Below are positions 1 to 10,655 of a stretch of 64,000 nucleotides of DNA, one piece after another (the stretch's first letter is position 1; each line of letters starts with the position of its first letter). Location: NCBI GenBank assembly GCA_025174535.1, contig JALBUN010000012.1, positions 372,001 to 436,000 on the forward strand, written 5' to 3'. Both the position numbers and the translations under genes were made by a program. This stretch comes from Cantharellus purpuraceus. Its lineage: Eukaryota > Basidiomycota > Agaricomycetes > Cantharellales > Hydnaceae. The notes below the pieces were generated by a model. It worked only from the letters and a program-made list of their open reading frames with translations. It did not search any database and was not told where the DNA came from.

Positions 1-412
1 TCAGCGTTCCACGTGTCTGTAATCGTTCGTTCAAAAAAAAAAGTGAAATATCACGAGCTATCTAGCGCTCTATTTGTTGGAGCCATATTTATCGCTTCTC
101 TTAGTGACGCTCCAGATAATATGCACCCACCTACACCTCTTGCCATATAAACGGTGCAAGAACCATCACTTACACAAAGTACAATAAAATAAAACTGCAT
201 ACTACAAGCGGAATAATACACATACAAGGATATCCAACTATGCGTACATAAAGGGAAAGAAAAACATGGAGGAGGCTACAAACACTAAGTACAATGTTTA
301 GTAATTACTCACTATGGTGGATGCATAGGTGTGTCGGTAGGTAACAACAATTCTAGGTATATTCTACTATACCCAATTCCAGACTGTAAGGCACGTGAGC
401 TTGCGCTGATAC
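1..412. other. 3' flank of first gene, no gene seen
   Basis: No convincing coding sequence is visible here. The stretch lies downstream of the minus-strand gene that ends at 413 and probably holds its 3' UTR. It is AT-rich, with an A-run near 34-42. Confidence 0.4.
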
Positions 413-1820
413 TCAATAGCCGAAGGTAGGTCTTGTGGCACCGTAAGCACCGGTGCTACGGGCGCGATGGTGTCCATAGCTTCGCGTTGTATCTTGGGGT
501 GTCAGGTATTGTCCGCCAGGGGGAGGGGGCAGACCAACGCTCGATCCTGCATACCCGCGGTTCATGTATACTGACCCTCCCGCCACTGCATATCCGGGGT
601 TAGGGTTGAGCTGCTGGTATGAATACCCAGTCGGAGATGAGCCGTGGAGGGCACCTGCGTCTGGATAGTAGGTTCCGGGAATGCCGGCCCCGAGCATTGG
701 ATCGTAGGATGTAGAAGGGTAGTTTACGGCCGACGATGTCATTCCGACCCCTGAACCCGCTACCCCATATGGCACAGGAGACGGAGAGCGACGGCGGAAC
801 GACACCGGAGACGGAGAACGGTAGCGGGAGAAGGAGCGAGGGCGACCCGACTGACTATAGCGTCTCTGACTGCGACTGCGATGGGAACGGGAATCGAGGT
901 AAGTGCCAGTAACGAGATCGTCGTCATCATCGTAGAATGCGTCGTCCAAGGCATTGGAGCGGGGGACATATCTCGTTGATGAGATTGATCGTCGCCGTCT
1001 GCGCGGAGATCGCTCGTACGACTCGTAAGGGGAATTATAATCCTGGACATGAGGATCAGCATGTTTAACAATGTCGTAGTAAGAACATACCTGGTCGAAA
1101 ATGCGAGATGCGGTTGCGGCAGCCACTTCCGAAGCCTCCATACGTCCATACTTGTCTCGAGGGCGTTGCGTGTACGCCCACAATTTGGCGGCTAGCAGAA
1201 TCAAACATTGAATAATGAACAAGGATATCAGATACACCAAAATTGTGTACCTTCGGCAGCAGCGAGACCAATCAATGCTTCTTTCTCCCTGTCACGGTCA
1301 TCGCTCAAAGGCTGGAAATATATTGCCTTGTGGTGTTCCCAGAAGCGGATGGTTTCATATCCGGCAGCTGCGCCAATCTCGCGCGGAAGAAGCGTGGAAG
1401 GATCGACCTATTGGAAGATCCCATAAGGATATTTGTGTAGAGTAGAACAAGGGAGACTGACAAGGCCACCGTACACTCTTTTCCACATACGGTGAGCCTC
1501 ACTCCTTTCGACACTTGATCCACTGAAGAAATTCCTGGCTTTGGACCAGACGTAGTCGAAAAGAGTACTAAATAGTGACGTCAGGACAAATGATGGACGC
1601 GTAGGAAGAAACGTGCTTGTCAAGGCTATCGGAATGTGCACGATAATAGTCACCACCGTGCCCTTGATCAAAGATGAGCTGAAGAGAAGAAGGCAATGTG
1701 GATGAAGAATGACTCACAGGAAGGTTGTGGCTGATATTGGGGAATGGGTGGAGGGATAAACTGGTATTGTTGGGTCCCCCAGGTGGGTTGGGAATTTTGG
1801 TAGTAGCTGTAGTAAGCCAT
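413..1820 (-). CDS. CipC/DUF3759-like small basidiomycete protein
   Basis: Spliced minus-strand gene. The ATG at 1820 opens MAYYSYYQNSQPTWGTQQYQ, a Tyr/Gln/Pro-rich N-terminus; exon 1 ends at 1718 before GTGAGT. Later exons read SEAHRMWKRVYGGL, then LLPREIGAAAGYETIRFWEH and EALIGLAAAEAAKLWAYTQR, then GRMEASEVAAATASRIFDQ, and finally a low-complexity Arg/Ser- and Gly/Tyr-rich tail to the TGA at 413-415. The Ala-rich helical core with a WEHH motif resembles the CipC/DUF3759 antibiotic-response family; that assignment is from memory of the pattern, not a search. Introns after exon 1 are clear except for the second boundary (about 1560-1610), which I could not resolve in phase. Function is unknown. 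The gene is divergent from the checkpoint kinase at 2745. Confidence 0.6.
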
Positions 1821-1899
1821 GGTGGTGGTACAAGAGAGAGAGGCGTTCGGAGCGTTCGTGGGACGTGGAGCCAAGTGCTCTTATAAGCCGTACACCGTA

Positions 1900-2420
1900 A
1901 AGCGTCTATACCTTGGTGTCCATCATGACGTTATCCGGTGGCTGCACCGCCCGCCTTGCTCTGATCTACAGCTTTGCATGGATCGACACTTGCACAGTAG
2001 CTTCAAGTCGTAACCTGAAAAGTGTACGCAAGGCGGCAGCATTCTCTTGCAGGGAATCCAGCCGTAGATCTCTATGCAGTATTCATTATACTTGGATTGC
2101 TGCGGAATATCGGTTTAGGGGTATATACCGGTGCATCCTTCTCAATCGAAGCTTCCAGTCCTAGTCCCAAGGCGCACACCTCACTTGGCAGCGTCTGTTC
2201 TGTGCCTGTGTTCGGAGTCGAATCGCATTTACGCCTCATCGAACAGCACAGCGATGAGCAGGAATATGACTGGTATACGGGGAATTTTGTACCCCGGTTT
2301 CTTTGATATCTTATAAGGACTTCTATGGTTGTCCGTTGGCCCTGTAGCGCCGCATTTGGCTCGAAGAACACGTATAAGCTGATCCCGACCACAAATCTCA
2401 TTGCGAAAACTTTTGTCATG
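1900..2420 (-). other. possible small gene, unrecognised
   Basis: On the minus strand a frame opening near 2417 reads MTKVFAMRFVVGISLYVFFE and continues with few stops to about 2075. A further coding-like piece, LDSLQENAAALRTLF, lies at about 2015-2060. It may be a small spliced membrane-anchored protein in the 924 bp gap between two divergent genes, or promoter sequence with chance openness. No family is recognised and splice sites are weak. Confidence 0.2.
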
Positions 2421-2744
2421 GAAACAATGTGTTTCACTTTTCTTTTGTTAGTCATGTACGTGTACTGCATGCAAGAAGCCTTCGTCCTTGTTTTAGAGTC
2501 CGCATGTAACTAGTGTGCTTTTGGCGACGGCAAGTTGCGGGTGTTTAATTAGAAGTCGACACCGTCCCACAGCATCCACTCTACAGGTTTTCCCCAGCAT
2601 CCACTCTATAGGCTTCCCCTTGAACATACACTTTGGCATTTCCTCTTCCCGCCGTCCCCTCTCTTACTACAGCTTGTCTTCACGAGAGGCCGAGGCAATC
2701 AGAGCGAAGGACGCGTAGTTCTACATATCCATATCTGCCACATT

Positions 2745-5499
2745 ATGACCACCTTTGGCTTGCCGAATGCCTCAGAAAGCTTTGATGCCGTCTCCTACGA
2801 GTACCTTTCAACAGGCGACGCGTCACACCAGGTGCCAAAAATCATGATTGAACCTGGTGACTCGCAGCTTTCGTCTCATAGTAGCCGTTCTGGTCCGTAG
2901 CCATTTCTTACATCTACTCATGCCACTAACATCTTGTACTCAGCCACCCCAAAACCGCAGAGGGAACAGAGCTCTTTCACCGTTGATGATGATCCTGACT
3001 ACCCACTTATCGCGACACAACAACTTTCTCAGTCGCAGCATGTAACTTATGATCCAAATATTGACCAACATTTGGTCGGCTGTCTCATCCCTGCCACGGC
3101 AAAATGCATGCCTTTCGAGTTGTGCAAGTCCAAGGAGGGCCGCCAGTGGACAATTGGGCGCCATGGCACCAATGACCTCACACTGCCAGGGTTGCGTCTC
3201 AGTAAGCACTTGGCTTTCATGGCCTGCTGTAAACATGTCATTGACTTTATTATTCCCAGGTAATTTTCATTGCAAGTTGATATGGAATGGAAAGCAAGGG
3301 AGGCAGTCCGAGGTCAAGCTCGAGGACTGCTCTTCGAATGGCACGTGGGTCAACAATGTATATGTCAGAAAGGGCCAACAAAGTATCCTCCGAAGTGGTG
3401 CTTCCATTTCCTTGGGTGCGGCGCCTGACATGGCCAATGACTACAGTAAGCACGCGTCTTTGAATCGTCCTTTGCGTTCCTCGGAGTCTCGCACACTATG
3501 TGCGTGACTGTTCTCCCTTGCACATGACGCGTCTTTTACGCGTTCTTGCATGTTACACACGTCTACTTACCCGCTAACCGGTTTCTGAACCCAGGGTTCA
3601 TTTTCCGCGACGTTGAGGGTCAATCCACTCGACATGCCAATCAGATTTGGGCAAAATATGACGTGGGCCATGAGTGGGTTGCCCTTTTGTTCTGCCATTG
3701 CAAAGTCTTATAAGGACGGATAGGCTGGGGGCGGGTGCGTTTGCTCGTGTATACAAATGCATTGAGCGTGCGACCGGCTTGGAATATGCTGTCAAGATTA
3801 TTGACAAGAGCAAACTTCATCGTTCACATATGGACGAGCAAGCTGTTATCCGGGAAATCTCCATCCTTCAGCGGCTGGCGGATTTTCGTCATGTCTGTCG
3901 TTTCACTTTTTGAAGCGAGCTTTTGTGACATTTGACTTTAGAAAAATATCGTTCTTCTACAGGAGCATTTTGAGGAAGAAGATTCCATCTGTAAGTTGTT
4001 TTACAATGCCTTTTACGTTTGTCTCATCCCTGACTTCCCTAGACCTGATCTTGGAACTCGTTAGCGGAGGCGACCTCTTGACTTACATTACACAGAATGG
4101 TGCATTGCGTATGTAACTGGGTGACTTCTGGCCTTATGCATCGCGTTTACTTTCTTACATAGCGGAAGACCAAGTTCGCCGAATGGCAGCGCAGATTTGC
4201 CACGCTGTGGCCTATGTTCATTCACACGGTATTACACATCGCGATCTTAAACCAGAGAACGTTATGATGACAGCCACGAACCCCCCGGATTGCAAAGTGG
4301 CCGATTTTGGATTGGCGAAGCTTGTTGACAACAATACATTCCTCAAAACCATGTGCGGCACGCCAGCGTATCTTGCCCCAGAGGTTATGCTGCGGACAGA
4401 CCCGAAGCAAGCATATGATTGTCGTGTCGATACCTGGAGTCTGGGTATCATATTCTACTGTATGTAAGTAACATGAGACTTTGACTCCCTCTAGCGAGCC
4501 GATTGACTTCACCTTATATAGGCTCACGAATTGCGCGCCATTCCGTGAGGCGTATGATCCACAAGCTGATCCATCGGAGCAAATACGGTATTTTGGAACA
4601 CGAAAGGTGGACTGGGCGTTACTACACCACATCCCTCTCAGTGATGATGGTATGTCCTTTGAGTGTCCTCTTTTGCGTGGATATTCACACGATTTGCATT
4701 AGGTCTTGATTTTCTACGTAATATGCTGATAGAAGATCCCCGCAATCGGAAGACTGTCGCATCCATGCTAGACCATCACTGGATCTCGCACCTGGTGCCA
4801 ACTGACTCCCAGTTCCAGCGTCAACCCTCACTTCCTCCATCTGAGTCATCGTCTACTCCCCCGACTACAGATGGTGCTCATGCATGCAGCCAGAGTATGG
4901 AGAATTTAAACTTGTCGGATATACCAATTCCAGGATTGAGCACGATAGGCCAACATGCCACGCCACGGCCTAATGGCATGTCCATTGCTTCAAACGCTGC
5001 TGACCAGTGCATGGAAAGTATTGCGTCTGAATTTTCGGTCACAGCCAGGATACCCGGCGCGTTTCCCAAAATGAAAAAGGAGAAGGCGCGAAAGCCGCTT
5101 GTCGCTGTCGAGGAAGCAGTGGCGGAAGGTGCATCGTGGGACTTCGTTGCGCCGCCCACCGCACCTGGAGCACCTGATCCATCGCGACCCACTCCACCCC
5201 CCACCACGCGCCTCCCTGTAAAACGTAAAAGCAACCTTATTGCTGGCAGCTCGCCACTTTCATCCCTTTCGTCCGATGAAAGCGAAGAGGATGTAATTGA
5301 AAAGAAGAAGCCAAATAGTCGCCGAGGTGCGGCATCCAAGAGCAAAGGCAAAGCTGCGGAGGCATCGAGCAACAAGCGTAAAACTCGGCCACCGTCGTCG
5401 ACTTCAAGGGCCCGCCGCGTACCTCCAACAGACAACGAAGAATTTATTGTGAGGAAGAGTAGTCGTCGTCCTCCCGCCAAGACACCACGTTATGCATGA
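2745..5499 (+). CDS. FHA-domain checkpoint kinase, Chk2/Rad53/Cds1 type
   Basis: Ser/Thr kinase predicted to relay DNA-damage and replication-stress signals in the nucleus. The ATG at 2745 begins MTTFGLPNASESFDAV. Resolved exons include 2745-2892, 2944-3201, 3260-3445, one starting at 3595, and the last from 4703. The FHA domain, roughly residues 115-190, shows WTIGRHGTNDL and DCSSNGTWVNN. The kinase domain follows, with the Gly-rich loop LGAGAFARVY, AVKIID (Lys of VAIK), HRDLKPEN near 4240, DFG in VADFGLAKL and the APE motif PAYLAPE. FHA followed directly by kinase is the Chk2/Rad53 order. Only one FHA domain is visible, as in Chk2 and Cds1; budding yeast Rad53 has two. The roughly 250-residue tail is Ser/Pro-rich and strongly basic (KRKSN, KKKPNSRR, NKRKTRPP), consistent with nuclear localisation. 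The boundary around 3685-3715, just before the Gly-loop, was not resolved with confidence. Confidence 0.9.
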
Positions 5500-5850
5500 T
5501 ACCATTTCCTGTTCTATCTCATCTCGACATTTATCATAAAGAAAAATAGGTTTTGGATCAGGACATTTACCGCCCGTGGGCCCTAAGCTGCCGCGTCAGC
5601 ATTTTTTGTGTTAGAACCTTTCCATTTAACGTTTGGCTGCATCCGAACACATCTTCCTGTCCCATGGTTTCACAAGTGTTACGTCAATCAGTCGTCCTCG
5701 TCGCATGTATCATTCCCTTATCTTTACGTCCGTAATGCAAGATACGTTCGCAGAGACTCGTCGTATCCCGACGTGCTTACTCAAATATTTCGAGATGAAT
5801 ACAGGTCACGAGAGCAAAGAGTAAGATGTACTAGTACGCTTTAGGGTATA
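5500..5850. other. intergenic, convergent 3' ends
   Basis: Gap between the stop of the checkpoint kinase and the end of the minus-strand P450 relic. No coding pattern or repeat was seen; it probably contains the 3' UTRs. Confidence 0.4.
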
Positions 5851-7484
5851 TTATCCAATTACTGAGAAAATCGACCAAGAAAACATACCACGGCTGAGCC
5901 ACTCTCCTGTCTGCAAGATAACCTGGGAACCGACTTGGCATAAAAGCGTGACTTTCAAAAGCATTTGCATGCCATCAGCCTCTCGTATGACAGGCTTAAC
6001 TGTATTGCCTCCCACGTAGTAGAAGTCGACAGAGCACCCAGTGTCCCCAAAGTTGAAGTCGAACACCAAGACCGATACAACGACCCGGAAAGACAAGTCA
6101 CTCACAGCACGACTAGGTCTTGATGTGACTTTCGGCGATCGGTATAGCGGCCATTATCGTACTTGAAAGGAATACAATTGGAAACTCACTAAAGGTACGA
6201 CCTATGCAAACTTTTTGACTAAACGTCGGGGATAAGCAACCCTCGAGGAACAAGAAAGCCTAGTGAGAACGAACCCATCATCAAATATATACACATTGCC
6301 CCATGCGTGGATTAATTTGACTTTGGGGGACAAAGCCTTTTCATCAAGCCATCGTTCTGGGCGAATCTGTGCTATGCCCGGACCCCATATAGCTTCATCT
6401 GTATTGATACCATCGCGGATAAACACTCGGATAATTTGTCCAGCGTTCACATGAACCTCCTTGAGCCCGGTTGTGGAAATTGGGAGGTAAAGAGGAACGA
6501 CGTCGCCCTCAAGAGCCTGTGCCGCCAATATGCATCAGAAGCTGGCAAGACGAAAGAAGAAAGACAAAATAGAGACGAACGACACGGCTGATTTCACAAA
6601 GCCCAGCCTTCATGCGCAAACTCTCACGAGTAACTGCCTCTCAAGATACGGCAATTCATGTCCACCCATCATGTCCTCAAAATCGGGGAAGCGCCCATGA
6701 TGGGATTGGAAGACAGTAAGGCCCATCGCTCACTGCGTTTGGATGGCGGGATATAATACACATATGTATTCCTAGACGTCGTATATAGCTGTTAGAGCAT
6801 ACTTCCAGCACCTCACCACGACAGCATGAGCAGTGGTCTCAGACCCACCAAACCGCACACCAACGATCTGAAATGTCCTTATTTTGATGCCAGAGCCCTT
6901 CTACTGACGAAATATGTCTGATCTGGGCAACTTGTTGAGATGGCTCCCCTCTGCATCCTCTTGCTATGCTGTGATATACTTCGACGGCCATGGAACTAAT
7001 GAATAGAGCCCGACGATCACGAAGCGCATCCAGAGCCTTCGCGTACATTCCAGCACCATCTTTACCGGCCCAGACTTCTTCTACAATCCTCCCAAACTCG
7101 GTATTAAGGTTTTCGTTGCCTTGCATGCAAGACAGTAAGTCAGCCCCCGCAGTATATGGTTGGCTCCTTGTGGGTCACCAACAGTATGAGCCACGGTTCC
7201 TGAGCAGCATTTGAGTTAAAAAGCAGAATTAAGGAGCGTCAATAAATATTTCACTCGCATAAAGAGCACCTCGAGTCTTGTATGTTTGTCCATGCCATTT
7301 GATCCAAAGATTCTATCAGTGGATGTTCCAACTCTACAATATTTCTGACAAGGAGGCTTGGCACAGTAGGTTCAGGCATTTCCACTAATCGCGAGACTAC
7401 ACCGAGACACCAGTATGGCAGAATAGCTGTCCAACCAGCCACTAGAAGGGACAGTAAAAGTAAAAGTGTGACCAGTGATGACAC
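5851..7484 (-). pseudogene. cytochrome P450 monooxygenase, degenerate
   Basis: Remains of a membrane-anchored fungal P450. The N-terminus at 7484 is a hydrophobic signal anchor (MSSLVTLLLLLSLLVAGW). Next comes a substrate-recognition region with KWHGQTYKTRGALYASE and VGDPQGANHIL, an ExxR helix fragment RESLRMKAG near 6620, DVVPLYLPISTTGLKEV, the PERW motif IRPERWLDE, and a haem loop FDDGQKVCIG that appears after splicing near 6215. The C-terminus is VIREADGMQMLLKVTLL. The haem Cys and ExxR pair are present, but two frame changes have no plausible intron. One lies between IESLDQ and KWHGQ near 7310, the other between PYLERQ and RESLR near 6630. I therefore call it a pseudogene; assembly indels are the alternative. 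Substrate unknown. Confidence 0.7.
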
Positions 7485-8900
7485 TAGTCAGACGCGGGGT
7501 GCGAGCCGTGAGGCGCAAAGACGGGCATGTTGGGACTTTGTCAAATTGTTGTCGTCCTCATAACCCAAGTTGGCCGCTTTGGTCAGGAATGTAGATGTTG
7601 TCCACACCGAGGGCCCCTTGTTGTGGAAAAACCCACCGAATCACCGGACCACCGCGTCACTATGTGGCCAGTCGGTGTAGGTCGCATGTACACTCTTCGT
7701 CCTGCAAGGGAATAACGGCAATCCTCGTCGAACGGCATCCATCTATCGTCGCTGCATCGGAGTCGGAGTTTCAACATAGTGTTACGCTCCAACATCTCAA
7801 ATTTCCAGGGCTACTCCAGCTGTGTTCTCTGGCCCTTTATGGTGACTCCAAAAACGACGCGATCATAGGGGACGACTTACCCCGGCCCATTCCTGAAATA
7901 TAAGGGTGCGGTGCGTGAAGGTATGGACCGGCAACTCAAGTTATCAGAGATCTTTCATCAGTTGCACATTGGAAGAAGGATAATCATGAAAGGACCCGTC
8001 CACTTGCCAGTTTTGACAATGACGCAGAAGGTGGGGCCAATATCCTCTTCCAAATTGGCTGGAGTCTTCAAGATCCAAAGGGGGGACGGCCGTTTCAAGA
8101 CGTGGCGCTGTGACGAGGGCTTGTATTTGACTCTTGTTTTCTGCTTTGGGAATCAGTCACAAGACTTTTGAACGTCTGTCGGGCGGAATGCGACGTCGGT
8201 GTCCCTGACGCACCTGTTTCCATTGATCCTATCGAGGTGCTATTTGATGCTAAACCTCCGTGAACAACTGCGTACCCCGTGGTTGCTGCAGTCGCTCTTT
8301 AGGTACCCATGCATGCACACGTCTGCGCACCGGCAGCAGCAAGTGACACATCTGCTTCAGGTTGCCCCGGTTGCGTGGCTGGATCGCGGTAGTAACTTGT
8401 TATCAATCGCCTGGGACAATCGCCTCTAATCGCTGATATTCTGCGAGTGGATGCTCAGCGTGACAGAGAGCTATTACAGGCCTTTGCTCTGTTCTCAACA
8501 GATTGTATTTCCTCCGAATGCGCTTGGAACGTCCTCGAGCTCCAAGGCGTCGCCTTTGCTTGGCTTTATGACTCTGCCATCTCTGCTGGTGTGCTAGCGA
8601 CCCTACGACTCCATTTAGTCAGTACCCCACCACGTCTCTGGTGTAGGCACACACTACCATTGGACACTAGATATTTTCTCGCTTCTTTGCGCAAGCACGA
8701 GGCTATCGGCTCTGTACATCCGAAACAAATGTCAGATCCAGACAGATTTGCCACTCTTGCACCCCCTTGTTCAGCCTCACATCAGGCTGTACAGCATGTA
8801 TACATGAGCGCTATGCTTATATTTGGGTGGCGGTGTGTGGGAGTTTGCCATTTAGACATTAAATGGTCAGTTGTCTTATCAATCGGGAAGCTGAATGCTT
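7485..8900 (+). other. decayed coding-like sequence, unrecognised
   Basis: Several plus-strand fragments look protein-like but do not form one frame: VTRLLNVCRAECDVGVPDAP near 8160-8215, VTHLLQVAPVAWLDRGSNLL near 8345-8405, and DAQRDRELLQAFALFSTDCI from about 8450. Stops and frame changes separate them. This looks like an old decayed gene rather than a working one. No family is recognised, and some pieces may be chance. Confidence 0.25.
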
Positions 8901-10655
8901 AGTGTATGTATGTACATTCGATTCAACAGGAAGCCATAAGGAAGTACTCATGATCACCTCATCGACCCTGCAACGTGCACATACAATTCATCTCACAAAT
9001 TCAACGACGAGACAAGAATTTTTTGGTGACACCTTCCGCATTGGGGAGGGACAGCACAGTTGCTGTACTCGCAAGCCACCGGCCGAGTCGCCTCGAATGT
9101 GTCCGGCGACCACGGTCCGGGAGGGGCGACGTCCTTTTCTATCCGCTCGATTCTTTTTTGATTTGTGCATTTATTTCGAACTGTCAACGAGCATGTTGGT
9201 GCCTTGTCATTTTCCTGCGGGGATCGCCTCATGCGGCTTGGCCCCGTGAAAGGTGGAGCATATGCGCAAACGGTACGCGTGGACGCGCTTAATTGCTGCA
9301 CTGGTTTGTCCTTCCAATTCGGGGTGATGTTCGTTGGTGCTGAAACGCGCTGTAACCATACCAGGCAGGCTCTGGCATGGCTGTTTGTAAGATAGATAGA
9401 TGATCGATGATCGATGAAGATTATCATCCATTATTATTATTTTTTTCAACTTGTAACCCGTACTTGTGCAGCACTGCACGTTTGCGTGTTTTCTCATACC
9501 CTCTGACTCCCCAGCTGGTACAGAAGGCTCTCACACTGCGGCGCCACTGCGGCTTAGCTTGTCCGGGCCTGTCGGACATATCATAATCAAAGAGTGATCA
9601 AGAGTGGGCATATGCGACTCGCGAGCCGAATAAGTAGTCTTATTCAACGTCTCTAATCTAATACACACCATTACTAAGCAGCCAAACACTATCATGCATC
9701 ATCAAACTGTGAAAGCGGAGGCGGAATAGCGTCTGAGATATATCTATTACATCTCAGCGATCTCAGCCATCTGAGCGCCAGGCAATTTAGCATCGTGGCC
9801 ACGACCTCCCCAAGAACGCCCTCGCTAAATGCCCAGCGCCAAGCTGGCAGGTCAACAGCCAAACGCAATCACGCTCATTAAATATCGCAGCCGTCGGCCA
9901 ATCGGTTCCTGGAGAATGGAGTCCGCTCAAGCACAAAGTGCTCAAAACGTGTCGCAGCTTCCGCATGCAGCATTATTAATCACGCGATGTCCCAAGTTAA
10001 ATTCATGCCAAGTCTACGATAGGATAAGTCCCTCTATTTACTTTTTGCCCTCTCATGTCGAAACAATAACCCTCCCCCCGACCGGGTCCGAATCTATGAA
10101 CCCTTAAAAAAGAAAAAAACAAAGGAAAACAAACCCCAAGCAAAGAAAAAAGGTATGAAAATTAAATCAACATGGCCGAAAAATGCGAATGCGAATGCGT
10201 CAATGATACACGTGATGAATGAAGACCCGACGGAGAAAAATTAGCAGACTATAGGGGGAGAGGAGCGTATGTGAGATGCGGAGTTGCACAGAAAGAAGTC
10301 CATGAAAGCAGGAGAGCCTGACAAGATAGCAGTGATAGCAAACATAGCAGCGGTAAAGCATGCAGGGTACAAGCAACGGATGAAGGGGATGACAAGGGAA
10401 AGAGAGACAAAGAGAAAAAAAGAAATGAGGTGCATATAAGCACCGTAGATGTTCTCGAGTAGCACGCACAGCGGAGGTGCCCACACCACGCAGGAGCTCT
10501 AGGAGCGCAAGCGACATGGTCGATGCCTCCCGAGAGCCATGTCCAATCCCGACGAGCAAGGCTGCTTGGAGGATCCATGCGGCAACAGGATTTATGTTTC
10601 CCGGAGTCACAGATGCGTCTGATGACTCCACTCCATGTGGGAGAAATGACAAGAC
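8901..10655. other. intergenic, no gene seen
   Basis: No supported coding sequence. It contains a short GATA/GATC-type microsatellite near 9390-9420 and A-rich runs near 10105-10150. The part next to 10656 is probably the 3' UTR of the Zn2Cys6 regulator. Confidence 0.4.

Noticed and set aside
4878..5480. Minus-strand frame of 200 codons in the kinase tail
   Set aside because: Shadow of the Ser/Lys-rich C-terminal tail of the checkpoint kinase; no domain, opposite to a clear gene.
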